Of a stretch of 64,000 nucleotides of DNA, positions 16,503 through 24,573 are shown piece by piece. The stretch is taken from the NCBI RefSeq assembly GCF_002272075.1, contig NZ_NPBJ01000023.1:1-64000 (forward strand), in the 5' to 3' direction. The translations under genes were made by a program, and so were the position numbers. Below the pieces are notes generated by a model that saw nothing but the letters and a program-made list of their open reading frames with translations, did not search any database and had not been told where the DNA came from. The number at the start of each line of letters is the position of its first letter. Position 1 is the stretch's first letter. This stretch comes from Terribacillus saccharophilus (GTDB taxonomy: Bacteria > Bacillota > Bacilli > Bacillales > Amphibacillaceae).

Positions 16503-17365
16503 CATATGAGGGCTGGATTCTGCTGACTGCTTGTCTCGTCGGAATCAGCTGTGGTATGGTAGGTTGTTTCCTGATTGTTCGGCGAATGACAATGCTCGCT
16601 GATGCTATTAGTCATAGTGTATTGCTTGGAATCGTACTCGCATTTCTTGTTGCAAACAGTCTGAACGGCATCTATATGCTAATTGGCGCAACAGTTATCG
16701 GATTGGTGACGACATTTGCTATCCAATCACTTCATAATTCGGGTGTTCAAGAAGATGCCAGTATCGGTATTGTTTTCACGACTTTCTTTGCCATCGGGGT
16801 CATACTTATATCGCTTTTCGCCAGAGATGTCCACCTCGATGTGGAACACGCCTTAATGGGAGAAATCGCCTTTATTCCATGGAATACGTACACTGTCTTT
16901 GGAATTGAAATACCGAAAGCAACAGGAATGCTCCTATGTATCAGCCTATTCGCAACGCTCGTCATTTTATTGTTCTACAAGGAATTAAAGCTCACTAGTT
17001 TCGATGCTGCACTAGCAGTAACGCTAGGCGTTCCGGTTGCTTTGATCCATTACTTATTAATGGGTCTTGTATCCATTACAGCTGTCGGCTCCTTTGATGC
17101 TGTTGGTGCCGTCCTTGTTGTCAGCATGCTAGTCGTGCCAGGCTCCTGCGCTTACCTTATGACCGATAGGTTATCCGTAATGCTGCTTTACAGCTGTTTG
17201 TTTGGTGCCGCAAGTGCCATCTTCGGTTATTATGGCGCGCTGTTACTGGATGCTTCGATCTCTGGATCGATGAGTGCCGCGGGAGGTATTTTATTTCTGC
17301 TGACTTGGTTTTTCTCACCAAGGTATGGACTGTTGCGACGTTATCGGACGATGAAAACGTCTTGA
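16499..17365 (+). CDS. mntD: Manganese ABC transporter, second permease
   Basis: Polytopic permease (288 aa), paralogue of MntC, with LADAISHSVLLG as the equivalent signature and a run of helices to the C-terminus. ATG at 16499 lies within GGAGGAAAGTTTATG at the end of mntC. Last gene of the operon, followed by a hairpin at 17394-17424. Confidence 0.92.
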   Translation: MTYEGWILLTACLVGISCGMVGCFLIVRRMTMLADAISHSVLLGIVLAFLVANSLNGIYMLIGATVIGLVTTFAIQSLHNSGVQEDASIGIVFTTFFAIGVILISLFARDVHLDVEHALMGEIAFIPWNTYTVFGIEIPKATGMLLCISLFATLVILLFYKELKLTSFDAALAVTLGVPVALIHYLLMGLVSITAVGSFDAVGAVLVVSMLVVPGSCAYLMTDRLSVMLLYSCLFGAASAIFGYYGALLLDASISGSMSAAGGILFLLTWFFSPRYGLLRRYRTMKTS

Positions 17366-17393
17366 ACTTAGACTTCGTATCCTCCTTTAGACC

Positions 17394-17424
17394 GGCCGCG
17401 CTCTATATTTTATAGTGCGTGGCC
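17394..17424 (+). terminator. Probable terminator of mntABCD
   Basis: Imperfect stem GGCCGCGCTCTATA / TATAGTGCGTGGCC around TTT, with a weak T-rich tail. Confidence 0.55.
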
Positions 17425-17509
17425 TGTTTCATTAATTGAGCGCTTCTAGAAGGTAAAATCCGCGAGACTGTAGAATGTATAGGCACGTCCATAATAAAGG
17501 AGAATAAAA

Positions 17510-17893
17510 TTGATTAATCACGTTGGTCAAATTATGTTATATGTAAGCGATCAGGATCAAGCAGTCCACTTTTGGACAGAAAAACTGGGGTTTCAAGTGC
17601 TTGCTAAAGAAGACGATGGTCAGGGTATGAGATGGATTGAAATCGCACCTTCAAAAGGTGCAAAAACAAGTATTATTCTACACAACAAAGCATTCATTTC
17701 CAAAATGGAGCCTGAACTAAATCTTGGCACCCCTTCTTTGATGTTTTTCTCAGATAATCTCGATAAACTGCATAATGATTTATTAACTGATCATGTCACG
17801 GTCGGAGAAATAGTCGCAATGCCAACTGGAAGAGTATTCAACTTTGCAGATTATGAAGGAAATTACTTTGCAATTATGGAGAAAAACGATTGA
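17510..17893 (+). CDS. VOC (glyoxalase/bleomycin-resistance fold) protein
   Basis: Cytoplasmic protein of 127 aa with one VOC domain: VGQIMLYVSDQDQAVHFWTEKLGF at the start and FADYEGNYFAIME at the end, where Glu and Asp could bind metal. TTG at 17510 follows AAAGGAGA. Monocistronic, with a terminator after it. The substrate is unknown; members include lyases, dioxygenases and antibiotic-binding proteins. Confidence 0.85.
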   Translation: MINHVGQIMLYVSDQDQAVHFWTEKLGFQVLAKEDDGQGMRWIEIAPSKGAKTSIILHNKAFISKMEPELNLGTPSLMFFSDNLDKLHNDLLTDHVTVGEIVAMPTGRVFNFADYEGNYFAIMEKND

Positions 17894-17925
17894 TTCTTTA
17901 TCATAGATTAAATACAGCACTAATA

Positions 17926-17960
17926 GATCCATTTCGAATAATTGAGATGGATCCTTTTTT
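17926..17960 (+). terminator. Terminator of the VOC gene
   Basis: GATCCAT / ATGGATC stem around an AT-rich loop, followed by CTTTTTT. Confidence 0.75.
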
Positions 17961-18108
17961 ATGGAGTCAAAGAATAAACCAACTTATTTCACTGTAAGAG
18001 CAGTTATTAGGCTGTAAGGTTTACCTTGACGACCTGTATTATTCATACTCTTCCTTCCATTCATGGTAAAATGACATCACAACCCTTTCACAAAGCGAGG
18101 TTTAACAG

Positions 18109-18834
18109 ATGAAACGAAATGGTAAGATGGAAAGTGCCATCATAGACAGCATCTATTTGGATGAGAGCTTGGAAGTACGCTGGTATAAACCGGAGTCATT
18201 TTCTCCTTTGTATAAGTACCAGCTATGCATTATGCAAGATGGTAACGATTATTTCCAAATGGGGCGCATCGCGACGTTAAGTGATCAGCTGCATAGTGAC
18301 GGCGAGATCCAGAATACGGTCTTCGCCGGCATTCATTACCGTGACCGTCACGACCGAATCGATAAATACTATCCTGATGGAAAGAAACATGAAGCCTTTC
18401 TACAATTCCTCCTGCATGAAGTGCTGCCGGTTCTGGAGGATGATTTGCCGACATTACATATGGGAGCCACCAGGACATTGATGGGCGATTCTCTGGCTGG
18501 TACCCTCTCCCTTGTGGCTGCCCTTCGCTTCCCGCATACATTTGGTGGCGTTGTGATGCAGTCTCCATTAGTTGACGAAGCTGTCATGCGGGAAGTAAGA
18601 GATGCAAAGCAGCTAGATAGTTTGTCCATTTATCATACAATTGGTACAAATGAGACTAAAGTTCCTACTAGCTTCGAGAAAGAGATGGACTTTGTGGAAC
18701 CGAATCGCAGCTTACAAGAATATTTCCGCACGAAGTCTGTTGATTATACGTATCGGGAACTAAAAGATGCGGATCATACATGGAAGTATTGGCAGCGTGA
18801 TATGAAACAGGTACTGACTGATGTATTCGGATAA
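18109..18834 (+). CDS. yjcH: YjcH-like esterase (alpha/beta hydrolase)
   Basis: Putative esterase (241 aa, same length as B. subtilis YjcH). Nucleophile Ser sits in GDSLAGTLSL (near residue 125), with VFAGIHYRDRHDRIDKY before it and a likely catalytic His in ADHTWKYW near the C-terminus. This resembles enterochelin-esterase-like enzymes. Start ATG at 18109 follows GCGAGG. It precedes yjcG and yjcF in an order known from B. subtilis but inverted in detail. Natural substrate unknown. Confidence 0.85.
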   Translation: MKRNGKMESAIIDSIYLDESLEVRWYKPESFSPLYKYQLCIMQDGNDYFQMGRIATLSDQLHSDGEIQNTVFAGIHYRDRHDRIDKYYPDGKKHEAFLQFLLHEVLPVLEDDLPTLHMGATRTLMGDSLAGTLSLVAALRFPHTFGGVVMQSPLVDEAVMREVRDAKQLDSLSIYHTIGTNETKVPTSFEKEMDFVEPNRSLQEYFRTKSVDYTYRELKDADHTWKYWQRDMKQVLTDVFG

Positions 18835-18865
18835 ACCTTCGTCCGCATACAGCACGCCCTATCTT

Positions 18866-18874
18866 TGGTATAAT
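18866..18874 (+). promoter_or_regulatory. Extended -10 promoter of yjcG
   Basis: TGGTATAAT is a strong extended -10; no good -35 is seen upstream. Confidence 0.5.
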
Positions 18875-18929
18875 AAGACGCATAAGCAAACGGTACGCAT
18901 GCTATTCATTCTTAATTGGAGGTATTGAG

Positions 18930-19445
18930 ATGAACTACACTATAGCAATTTTTCCATCTGAGCAAGTGCAGCAAGAAGCCAATTCGTATCGTAAACGATA
19001 CGACTCTGCTTACGCCCTCATCAAACCGCATATGAAGGTAAGACAGCCATTCCCATTGAATGAAGAAGATGACCTTATCGATGCTGTAAGTGAGCTAAAA
19101 CGAATTGCACGCGAGACAGCTCCATTCTCTTATCAAATTGAGAAAGTAAGTACATTTGCACCTGCTCATAATACACTCTATTTCAAGGTGACGCCTTCTG
19201 AAGAATTAAAAACACTGCACGAAAAGTTATATCATGGTTTCTTTGAAGGTGAAGAAGCATATGCATTCATTCCGCATATTACGATTGCGCAAAACCTTTC
19301 GAATGGGGAATATGCTGATTTGCACGGCACATTGAAACTGAAACAATTCCAATATGAAGAACAAGCCATACAGTTCCATTTGCTCCAGGAGCAAGAAGAC
19401 GGGAAATGGACTGTGAAAGAAACTTTTACGTTAGGTGAGGAATAA
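18930..19445 (+). CDS. yjcG: YjcG, 2H phosphoesterase (2'-5' RNA ligase-like)
   Basis: 2H phosphoesterase family protein (171 aa). The two HxTx-type motifs are KPHMKVR (near residue 34) and FIPHITIAQ (near 115); the first has Lys-Val in place of Thr, as in the YjcG subgroup. The enzyme is thought to act on RNA or nucleotide phosphodiesters, target unknown. It is 3 bases upstream of yjcF, so the two are co-translated. Confidence 0.92.
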   Translation: MNYTIAIFPSEQVQQEANSYRKRYDSAYALIKPHMKVRQPFPLNEEDDLIDAVSELKRIARETAPFSYQIEKVSTFAPAHNTLYFKVTPSEELKTLHEKLYHGFFEGEEAYAFIPHITIAQNLSNGEYADLHGTLKLKQFQYEEQAIQFHLLQEQEDGKWTVKETFTLGEE

Positions 19446-19447
19446 AC

Positions 19448-19870
19448 ATGGAAATAACCGTAGCAGAAAACAGTATTCAGCAGCAAGATGCTTTCCAAGT
19501 AAGAACACTAGTATTCGTTGAGGAACAAAAAGTACCAGCAGATCTTGAAATTGATGAACTGGAGAATGAAAGTATCCACTTCGTCGGATACGAGGATGGA
19601 ACTCCGGGAGCGGCTGCGAGAATGCGTTTGGTCGATGAGTATGCAAAGATGGAACGCATTTGCATACTGAAAGATTTCCGAGGCAAGCATTATGGAAATG
19701 ACCTAATGCGGGCCATGGAAGAGGAAGCGAAAAAACGCGGTATGCAAAAAGCGAAACTGAACGCGCAGACTCAGGCAATCCCTTTCTACGAACGACTGGG
19801 ATACACAGTCGTTTCAGAGGAATTTATGGATGCTGGCATTCCGCATAAAACAATGACAAAACAGCTGTGA
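19448..19870 (+). CDS. yjcF: YjcF, GNAT-family N-acetyltransferase
   Basis: GNAT protein of 140 aa. Acetyl-CoA loop region ERICILKDFRGKHYGNDLMRAME is present (R/Q-x-x-G-x-G/A type, here RGKHYGNDL), followed by the C-terminal QTQAIPFYERLGYTVVSEEF motif typical of ElaA/YjcF-like enzymes. ATG at 19448 after AGGTGAGGA. Acceptor unknown. Confidence 0.9.
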   Translation: MEITVAENSIQQQDAFQVRTLVFVEEQKVPADLEIDELENESIHFVGYEDGTPGAAARMRLVDEYAKMERICILKDFRGKHYGNDLMRAMEEEAKKRGMQKAKLNAQTQAIPFYERLGYTVVSEEFMDAGIPHKTMTKQL

Positions 19871-19897
19871 GACTTCCTTTTGGAAGTCTCTTTTTTT
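19869..19897 (+). terminator. Terminator of yjcG-yjcF
   Basis: GAGACTTCC-TTTT-GGAAGTCTC followed by seven Ts. Confidence 0.9.
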
Positions 19898-19950
19898 GTA
19901 TAGTCAAGTTTCCTTTGGGCATGCTTTCTCTTAGAAGGGGTGTGTTGCAC

Positions 19951-20628
19951 GTGGGAGAATATGGACATATCATTGTGGAAGTAATATTCGGTTTTTTTGG
20001 GCTGTTTGTATTAACGAAGGTGCTCGGAAAAACCCAAATGAATCAGATTACAGCCTTTGACTTTATCGCTGCAATTGCTGTCGGAGAGTTATTCGGTAAT
20101 GCTATTTTTGATCCTGAAGTTGGTATTCCGCATATTGCAGTGGCAATCATCACATGGGGCTTACTGATGGTCGTCATCGAAAAAACCACCCAGCGATTCA
20201 AAGGAGCACGCGGTTTTCTGGAAGGGAAACCTACTGTGATCATCTCCAAAGGCGAACTCCGGTATGAGGATATGAAAGCCAACAAGATGGATTTCAATCA
20301 GCTGATGCACCAGTTACGATCCAACAGCATTTTTTCACTCTCCGAAGTAGATTATGCAATCATCGAAGCTGATGGCAGTCTGAGCGTTTTGAAAAAAAGC
20401 GCTTATCAAAATCCTACACGAAATGATCTTGATCTAAAGGAACAGCCCAACCCTCTCCCTGTTTCGTTCATACTAGACGGTGAAATCATAAAGGATAACA
20501 TTATTAATAGCGGCCAGACCTTGGAATGGCTGGAAAATGAAATAAGGAAACAAGGTTTCAGCAGTGTTTCCGAGGTAGTATATGCGGAGTGGACGCCCAT
20601 CGACGGGCTATTTACCAGATCATATTAA
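19951..20628 (+). CDS. DUF421/YetF-like membrane protein
   Basis: Protein of about 225 aa. Three N-terminal hydrophobic helices, including the family stretch FVLTKVLGKTQMNQITAFDFIAAIAVG in part, then a cytoplasmic alpha/beta domain with LEGKPTVIISKGEL. YetF-family proteins form multimeric complexes in spores of B. subtilis and have a role in germinant receptor function and spore integrity for some members. GTG at 19951 follows AGGGGTG; a longer frame reading back into the terminator is unlikely. Specific role unknown. Confidence 0.85.
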   Translation: MGEYGHIIVEVIFGFFGLFVLTKVLGKTQMNQITAFDFIAAIAVGELFGNAIFDPEVGIPHIAVAIITWGLLMVVIEKTTQRFKGARGFLEGKPTVIISKGELRYEDMKANKMDFNQLMHQLRSNSIFSLSEVDYAIIEADGSLSVLKKSAYQNPTRNDLDLKEQPNPLPVSFILDGEIIKDNIINSGQTLEWLENEIRKQGFSSVSEVVYAEWTPIDGLFTRSY

Positions 20629-20629
20629 A

Positions 20630-20908
20630 TTAACAAACTGTGTTAATATAACGCCCCTTTCCGGTTAATAAGCTATATGTCTTCCCGTCAAACTGTGTCT
20701 CTTTGGTTACTTGATGTCGCTTCTGGCGGGGCATGGCGGCAGCTTGGTAGTCAAGCCGATTCTGAACACGCTGTTCGAACGGATCCTTTGTCTTGTTAGA
20801 CATAATCGGATTGGTCCTTTCAATCACATATCGGTCACTTTTTGGGCTGTTGATCCTGTTTTGATAATTCATATACTGATAGGATGAAACTGGTACGGTC
20901 CAACTCAT
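20630..20908 (-). CDS. Hypothetical protein (92 aa)
   Basis: Hydrophilic basic protein beginning MSWTVPVSSYQYMNYQNRIN and containing RTNPIMSNKTKDPFEQRVQNRLDY. No signal peptide or helix long enough to span a membrane. The ribosome binding site AAAGGAGGGG is strong. It sits among spore-coat genes and has a possible SigH-like element upstream (GAAGAATAA), which is weak. Family not recognised. Confidence 0.6.
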   Translation of the reverse strand: MSWTVPVSSYQYMNYQNRINSPKSDRYVIERTNPIMSNKTKDPFEQRVQNRLDYQAAAMPRQKRHQVTKETQFDGKTYSLLTGKGRYINTVC

Positions 20909-20972
20909 GCAATCCCCTCCTTTATTATCTTATTCTTCTTTACCCTGCTTCTCTCCTTGTCTAACCATATAA

Positions 20973-20994
20973 AAAAGCAGCCGAAGCTGCTTTG
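20973..20994 (-). terminator. Terminator of the Asp/His-rich gene
   Basis: AAAGCAGC-CGAA-GCTGCTTT with a tetraloop, T-run on the minus strand. Confidence 0.85.
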
Positions 20995-20996
20995 TA

Positions 20997-21407
20997 TCAG
21001 AACCAAAAATTACGGGGTCTTTTGTCTTTGTCATCTTCGTCTTTCTGTTTATCTTCATGATCCTCATCGTTCTTCCGGCGGAATCCAAAGATTGGATCAA
21101 AATCAAACTTCCGATCATCTTTTTTATCTTGTTCATGTTTATCATCATGATCGGACTTATCATCATGCTTATCTTCATCTTTCTTTCGGCGGGAACCGAA
21201 GAACAGATCGTAATCATGGTCTTGTTCATGTTTCTTTTCATCATGATCATGTTTTTTATCGTCATAATCGTGTTTCTTTTCATCATGATCATGCTTTTTA
21301 TCGTCATGATCGTGTTTTCCTTTGTCTATATCGTCCGCATCCAGCACAACTTTATCAGCTTTAATGATGAGGTTCTTCACATGGATGACCTTTTTTTCCT
21401 CAGACAT
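20997..21407 (-). CDS. Asp/His/Lys-rich repeat protein, probable spore-coat or exosporium component
   Basis: Protein of 136 aa. After a short folded-looking start (MSEEKKVIHVKNLIIKADKVVLD) comes a run of KHDHDDK-like repeats (about residues 30-60), then LFFGSRRKKDED, a second acidic/His stretch, and a repeat of the same block, IFGFRRKNDED. It ends in NFWF. The composition suits metal binding or scaffolding. ATG at 21407 follows AAAGGGAG; an in-frame GTG three codons earlier overlaps that site. An exact SigK-type promoter precedes it, so expression late in the mother cell is likely. No named family recognised. Confidence 0.78.
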   Translation of the reverse strand: MSEEKKVIHVKNLIIKADKVVLDADDIDKGKHDHDDKKHDHDEKKHDYDDKKHDHDEKKHEQDHDYDLFFGSRRKKDEDKHDDKSDHDDKHEQDKKDDRKFDFDPIFGFRRKNDEDHEDKQKDEDDKDKRPRNFWF

Positions 21408-21443
21408 GTCTTTCACTCCCTTTTCCTTAGACTTAAGTCTTGA

Positions 21444-21470
21444 TAGTTTATGTGACCTACTATGAAAGGT
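21444..21470 (-). promoter_or_regulatory. SigK-type promoter of the Asp/His-rich gene
   Basis: Minus strand: AC (21469-21470), 16 bases, CATAAACTA (21444-21452). Matches AC-N16-CATANNNTA at all fixed positions. Confidence 0.72.
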
Positions 21471-21552
21471 GTGCTATGTACGCCTATTCATGTGTTTTTT
21501 CCTCACCTGCAAATACCTACCAACTTCTTGCATAATCCGGTTAAGTGCCCAC

Positions 21553-21579
21553 ACATAACAAAGGGCCCCTCATATCTTA
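21553..21579 (+). promoter_or_regulatory. SigK-type promoter of the CotY/CotZ-like gene
   Basis: AC at 21553-21554, 16 bases, CATATCTTA at 21571-21579: an exact match to AC-N16-CATANNNTA. Predicted start near 21586. Confidence 0.72.
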
Positions 21580-21626
21580 TTAAAGACGAAACGTCATTAC
21601 TTTATCATTTCGAGAGGGGTAAAATC

Positions 21627-22109
21627 ATGAGCAACGGAGAAAACCGTTCATCAGTCGTCGTGGATATCGTAAGAGAAATTGCCAATGCACAAAAAGATAT
21701 CCATTCCGAGTGCTGCGCAACAAGTGCGGAACAATCCATCAATGATCTTCTAGGCAACTTCGGAGGATCTACTGGTTTCGATACAGTACCAATCTGCCTA
21801 TATAACGATCTCGGAGCTATTTTCCGTGGATATGGAGTCGCACCAGGAGCAACTCCAGGTACACTTGGGCCGGTAGCTGGAAGCTACTACTTCCGTGTGA
21901 AAGCAGTCTACGACGATAACAGCGCTGTGCTGGAATTGCTTCGCAGCCCAGCAGATCTAATACTGATTCCTGATGGTATTGCTGAACAACAGGTTACTAA
22001 CCTAACAGCTACAGGAATTTGCTTCACAGTTGATTTAAATGCATTCGCCCATATTACTACTTTGCCAGCTATCTCTGCATTCGTTACAGGCACACCGCCT
22101 ACAAACTAA
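21627..22109 (+). CDS. CotY/CotZ-family spore coat (crust/exosporium) protein
   Basis: Protein of 160 aa. The family pattern is visible: DIVREIANAQKDIHSECC at the N-terminus, DTVPICLYNDLGAIF, then YYFRVKAVYDDNSAVLELL and CFTVDLNAFAHITTL. Cys is sparse compared with B. subtilis CotZ (CC near residue 30, single Cys later), so it is a diverged member. ATG at 21627 follows GAGAGGGGT; the longer frame reads through the SigK promoter and is wrong. It neighbours cotO, as the coat cluster does in Bacillus. Confidence 0.78.
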   Translation: MSNGENRSSVVVDIVREIANAQKDIHSECCATSAEQSINDLLGNFGGSTGFDTVPICLYNDLGAIFRGYGVAPGATPGTLGPVAGSYYFRVKAVYDDNSAVLELLRSPADLILIPDGIAEQQVTNLTATGICFTVDLNAFAHITTLPAISAFVTGTPPTN

Positions 22110-22120
22110 GTCTTAACAAG

Positions 22121-22156
22121 AAAAGTTCAATCTTGATTACAAGATTGAACTTTTTT
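22121..22156. terminator. Bidirectional terminator between the CotY/Z-like gene and cotO
   Basis: 15-base perfect stem AAAAGTTCAATCTTG / CAAGATTGAACTTTT around ATTA, with T-run. Confidence 0.9.
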
Positions 22157-22157
22157 C

Positions 22158-22616
22158 TTAGAAGCCGAGTATTTTGATATCCAGGATGTCCTCTAGTTTC
22201 ACTTCACGTTTAAACGGACGACGAATTGATTTAAATTGGATAAGGTCTCCTTCTATACTTGCAATGATTCCGATCAAGCTGCCCTCTGTCGTAACAAGTT
22301 CACATTTCATACGCGGAATCTGAGAAGGGAGATTCAGGAGATAATCAACCTTTTCTGCCGTCAGTAAATCTTTGAAATTCACTTTTCTATTGGACGGAGC
22401 TATCTTCTTCTTTGCTGGTGATACTTCTTCTTTGGATACAACAGCTTCTGATTTTGCTTCTGGTTTTACTTCTTCCGTTACTTCTTCTGCTATTACTTCT
22501 GTCTTTTTTCCTTTTGCCGTACGATATGCCTGCTGCATTTCTGCTATCGGAAGATCAAGCTTCGGCTGGGCAATAAACAGCACTGGCTGCTGGCGCCTTA
22601 CCTTTTCTTTGGACAC
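22158..22616 (-). CDS. cotO: Spore coat protein CotO
   Basis: Coat morphogenesis protein (152 aa). It has the CotO N-terminal PVLFIAQPKLDLP motif, a variable acidic/Lys middle, and the C-terminal FKDLLTAEKVDYLLNLPSQIPRMKCELVTTE domain. In B. subtilis CotO helps assemble outer coat and crust. GTG at 22616 follows AGGAGG. A near-consensus SigK promoter lies upstream. Confidence 0.88.
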   Translation of the reverse strand: MSKEKVRRQQPVLFIAQPKLDLPIAEMQQAYRTAKGKKTEVIAEEVTEEVKPEAKSEAVVSKEEVSPAKKKIAPSNRKVNFKDLLTAEKVDYLLNLPSQIPRMKCELVTTEGSLIGIIASIEGDLIQFKSIRRPFKREVKLEDILDIKILGF

Positions 22617-22648
22617 GCAACGTCCTCCTTTGCATTAAGATTCCTACT

Positions 22649-22675
22649 CATTATATGCAGTTAAAAAATGAGGGT
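22649..22675 (-). promoter_or_regulatory. SigK-like promoter of cotO
   Basis: Minus strand: AC (22674-22675), 16 bases, CATATAATG (22649-22657); one mismatch at the last base of CATANNNTA. Confidence 0.6.
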
Positions 22676-22689
22676 GCCCAATTTAAGCA

Positions 22690-22719
22690 AAAGAAAAAAG
22701 ACTGTCCATAGACAGTCTT
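22690..22719 (-). terminator. Terminator of yjbQ
   Basis: AAGACTGTC-CAT A-GACAGTCTT stem with TTTTTTCTTTT on the minus strand; the stop codon lies at its foot. Confidence 0.82.
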
Positions 22720-24554
22720 CATTCTAATAACTCGTGTAAATCATCTACATACTCCCCTGAACCGGTGACGATGAGTCGATCATCCATTCGCAGGACAGTA
22801 TCGCCATGCGGAACGATAGAATCTTTACCACGAAAAATACGGACAATGATCAAGTCACCATGAAACGGAAATTGACGTAAGGATACGCCATCAAATGCAG
22901 GATTCTGCATCGATACTTGGTAAAGGGCGTTATCTTGGTTGGTCAAAATATTCATAACACTAGGCGCTTCTATGAGTGCTTTCAGCAATGCATTGGTTGA
23001 GAGCAGAACGGAAAACACCTCTATATCGTTCTCCTTCAATTCGTTACTTAATGCTGGCTGCTCAATTCGTGCAATAACACGGTCAACCCCTAGTTCCTTT
23101 GCATAAAGGGAGATTTGGCTGTTCTGTTCTTCATCTCCGGTAGATACGACCAGGATATCAACATTGAATACACCAAGAGCCTCCAGCTGGGCAGGTTCGT
23201 AATTATCCAGCTCCTGTATATCAAATTCTGATTGCACAAGGCTTTCATCGAGCTTGTCCAATTTTGTGTGATACAGATGTGTTCGATAATAACGTTCATC
23301 CAGATTTCGTACAGATGGCATGGTAAGTTGATTTGCACCGATAAAGGCAACATCATTCTTCTTGTCGGTCTCTGCATAGCGAACGTAAAATCGCTTGAAG
23401 AACCAAGGTGTAATGATACAGCTTATAACAGCTACAAGGATCAGTGCCCCTTCCATCTGAGCATCTATAACTCCAATGCGTTCTCCAATAGCAGCCGCCG
23501 CAATGACTAAGGAAAGCGTAGACGTCAGGATAGTTCCAGCACTGATTACGGAACGCCAGTCATACCATCGACGTAAGTAGAGAACCGGTACAATCTTCGA
23601 AATGAGCAACGCAATCAGCAGCAATGGAATGAGTATTAGAATTTGCGGATCTGTCAGCAGTGTGCGCAGATTCATTTCTACCCCTACCATCACGAAGAAA
23701 ATTGGGATCAGGAATCCATACCCGAAGCTGTCCAGCTGATGTACAAGCTCCTGGTTCGGTGACAGCAAGGAAACGAGTGTACCAGCTAAAAATGCTCCTA
23801 ATATGTTTTCAGCACCGACTGATTCAGAGACAGCCACAAGTACTATTATAAGCGTAAAGACTGCTCGCGTCCCTATTTGGACTGTACCCTTCGACATCGT
23901 TTCGATAAAGGATCTCTTTTGAAAGATCTTGCCGACGAAATACAAAATAACTCCGACTGCAAACAGGATTAGCAGCAGCCACATATTGCCGCCTTCATCT
24001 CCATAAATGGTAGCAAATACTGCAAGCAGAATCATCGTCACCAAATCAGCGATGACTGCAATCATAAGAATAGTTTGGCCGAATGTTGACTTCATCATCT
24101 GCGCTTCCTTCAGCGTCGGCACAACAACACCTAGTGAAATGGTGGAAATGATCAGCGTCATGAGAAAGACATTATCTATGAAGCCCGCCAAAACGAAAGC
24201 GTAAGACAAGCCGACTGATAAGATGAGTATACCAAGGAAAATAACTAATGAAATAATGAATGGTGATTGAGATGGCTGTTTTTCATTCTTTCGTTTATTT
24301 TTCCCCGCAAAAATCGAGAAATCAATTTCAAGTCCGCTCAAGAACATCAAAAAGATAAAACCGAGCGTAGACAGTGTTTCCAGCCAAGTACTTTGATTGA
24401 CCAAATCAAAACCGCTTTGGCCAATAATGAGACCGACAATAATTTCCGCTACAACAACAGGGAGCGCACGGAGCTTAAGACGATTCATTAGTATAGGTGT
24501 AAGAAATGCTGCCAGAATGACAACAACTAAGGATATGATGGATTCATGCTCCAT
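22719..24554 (-). CDS. yjbQ: CPA2-family monovalent cation/proton antiporter with RCK domains (YjbQ)
   Basis: Membrane protein of 611 aa. About 12-13 helices of the Na+/H+ exchanger fold (residues 1-385), then a TrkA-N-like domain and a TrkA-C domain (about 530-611, DGVSLRQFPFHGDLIIVRI). The expected nucleotide-binding glycine loop is degenerate: FIGANQLTMP rather than GxGxxG. Probably a K+/H+ or Na+/H+ antiporter gated by the C-terminal domain. It lies 19 bases after mgtE, probably the same transcript. Confidence 0.9.
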   Translation of the reverse strand: MEHESIISLVVVILAAFLTPILMNRLKLRALPVVVAEIIVGLIIGQSGFDLVNQSTWLETLSTLGFIFLMFLSGLEIDFSIFAGKNKRKNEKQPSQSPFIISLVIFLGILILSVGLSYAFVLAGFIDNVFLMTLIISTISLGVVVPTLKEAQMMKSTFGQTILMIAVIADLVTMILLAVFATIYGDEGGNMWLLLILFAVGVILYFVGKIFQKRSFIETMSKGTVQIGTRAVFTLIIVLVAVSESVGAENILGAFLAGTLVSLLSPNQELVHQLDSFGYGFLIPIFFVMVGVEMNLRTLLTDPQILILIPLLLIALLISKIVPVLYLRRWYDWRSVISAGTILTSTLSLVIAAAAIGERIGVIDAQMEGALILVAVISCIITPWFFKRFYVRYAETDKKNDVAFIGANQLTMPSVRNLDERYYRTHLYHTKLDKLDESLVQSEFDIQELDNYEPAQLEALGVFNVDILVVSTGDEEQNSQISLYAKELGVDRVIARIEQPALSNELKENDIEVFSVLLSTNALLKALIEAPSVMNILTNQDNALYQVSMQNPAFDGVSLRQFPFHGDLIIVRIFRGKDSIVPHGDTVLRMDDRLIVTGSGEYVDDLHELLE

Positions 24555-24573
24555 GCTGGACCCTCCTTTTTTT

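Noticed and set aside
21180-21330. CRISPR-like periodic DNA in the Asp/His-rich gene
   Set aside because: The period is a coding repeat of short, uneven units with no unique spacers.
20930-21443. Long open frames on both strands across the Asp/His-rich gene
   Set aside because: They arise from the low-complexity repeat read in other frames and lack start signals.
21462-21626. N-terminal extension of the CotY/CotZ-like frame
   Set aside because: It reads through an exact SigK promoter and its start site; ATG at 21627 has a clear ribosome binding site.
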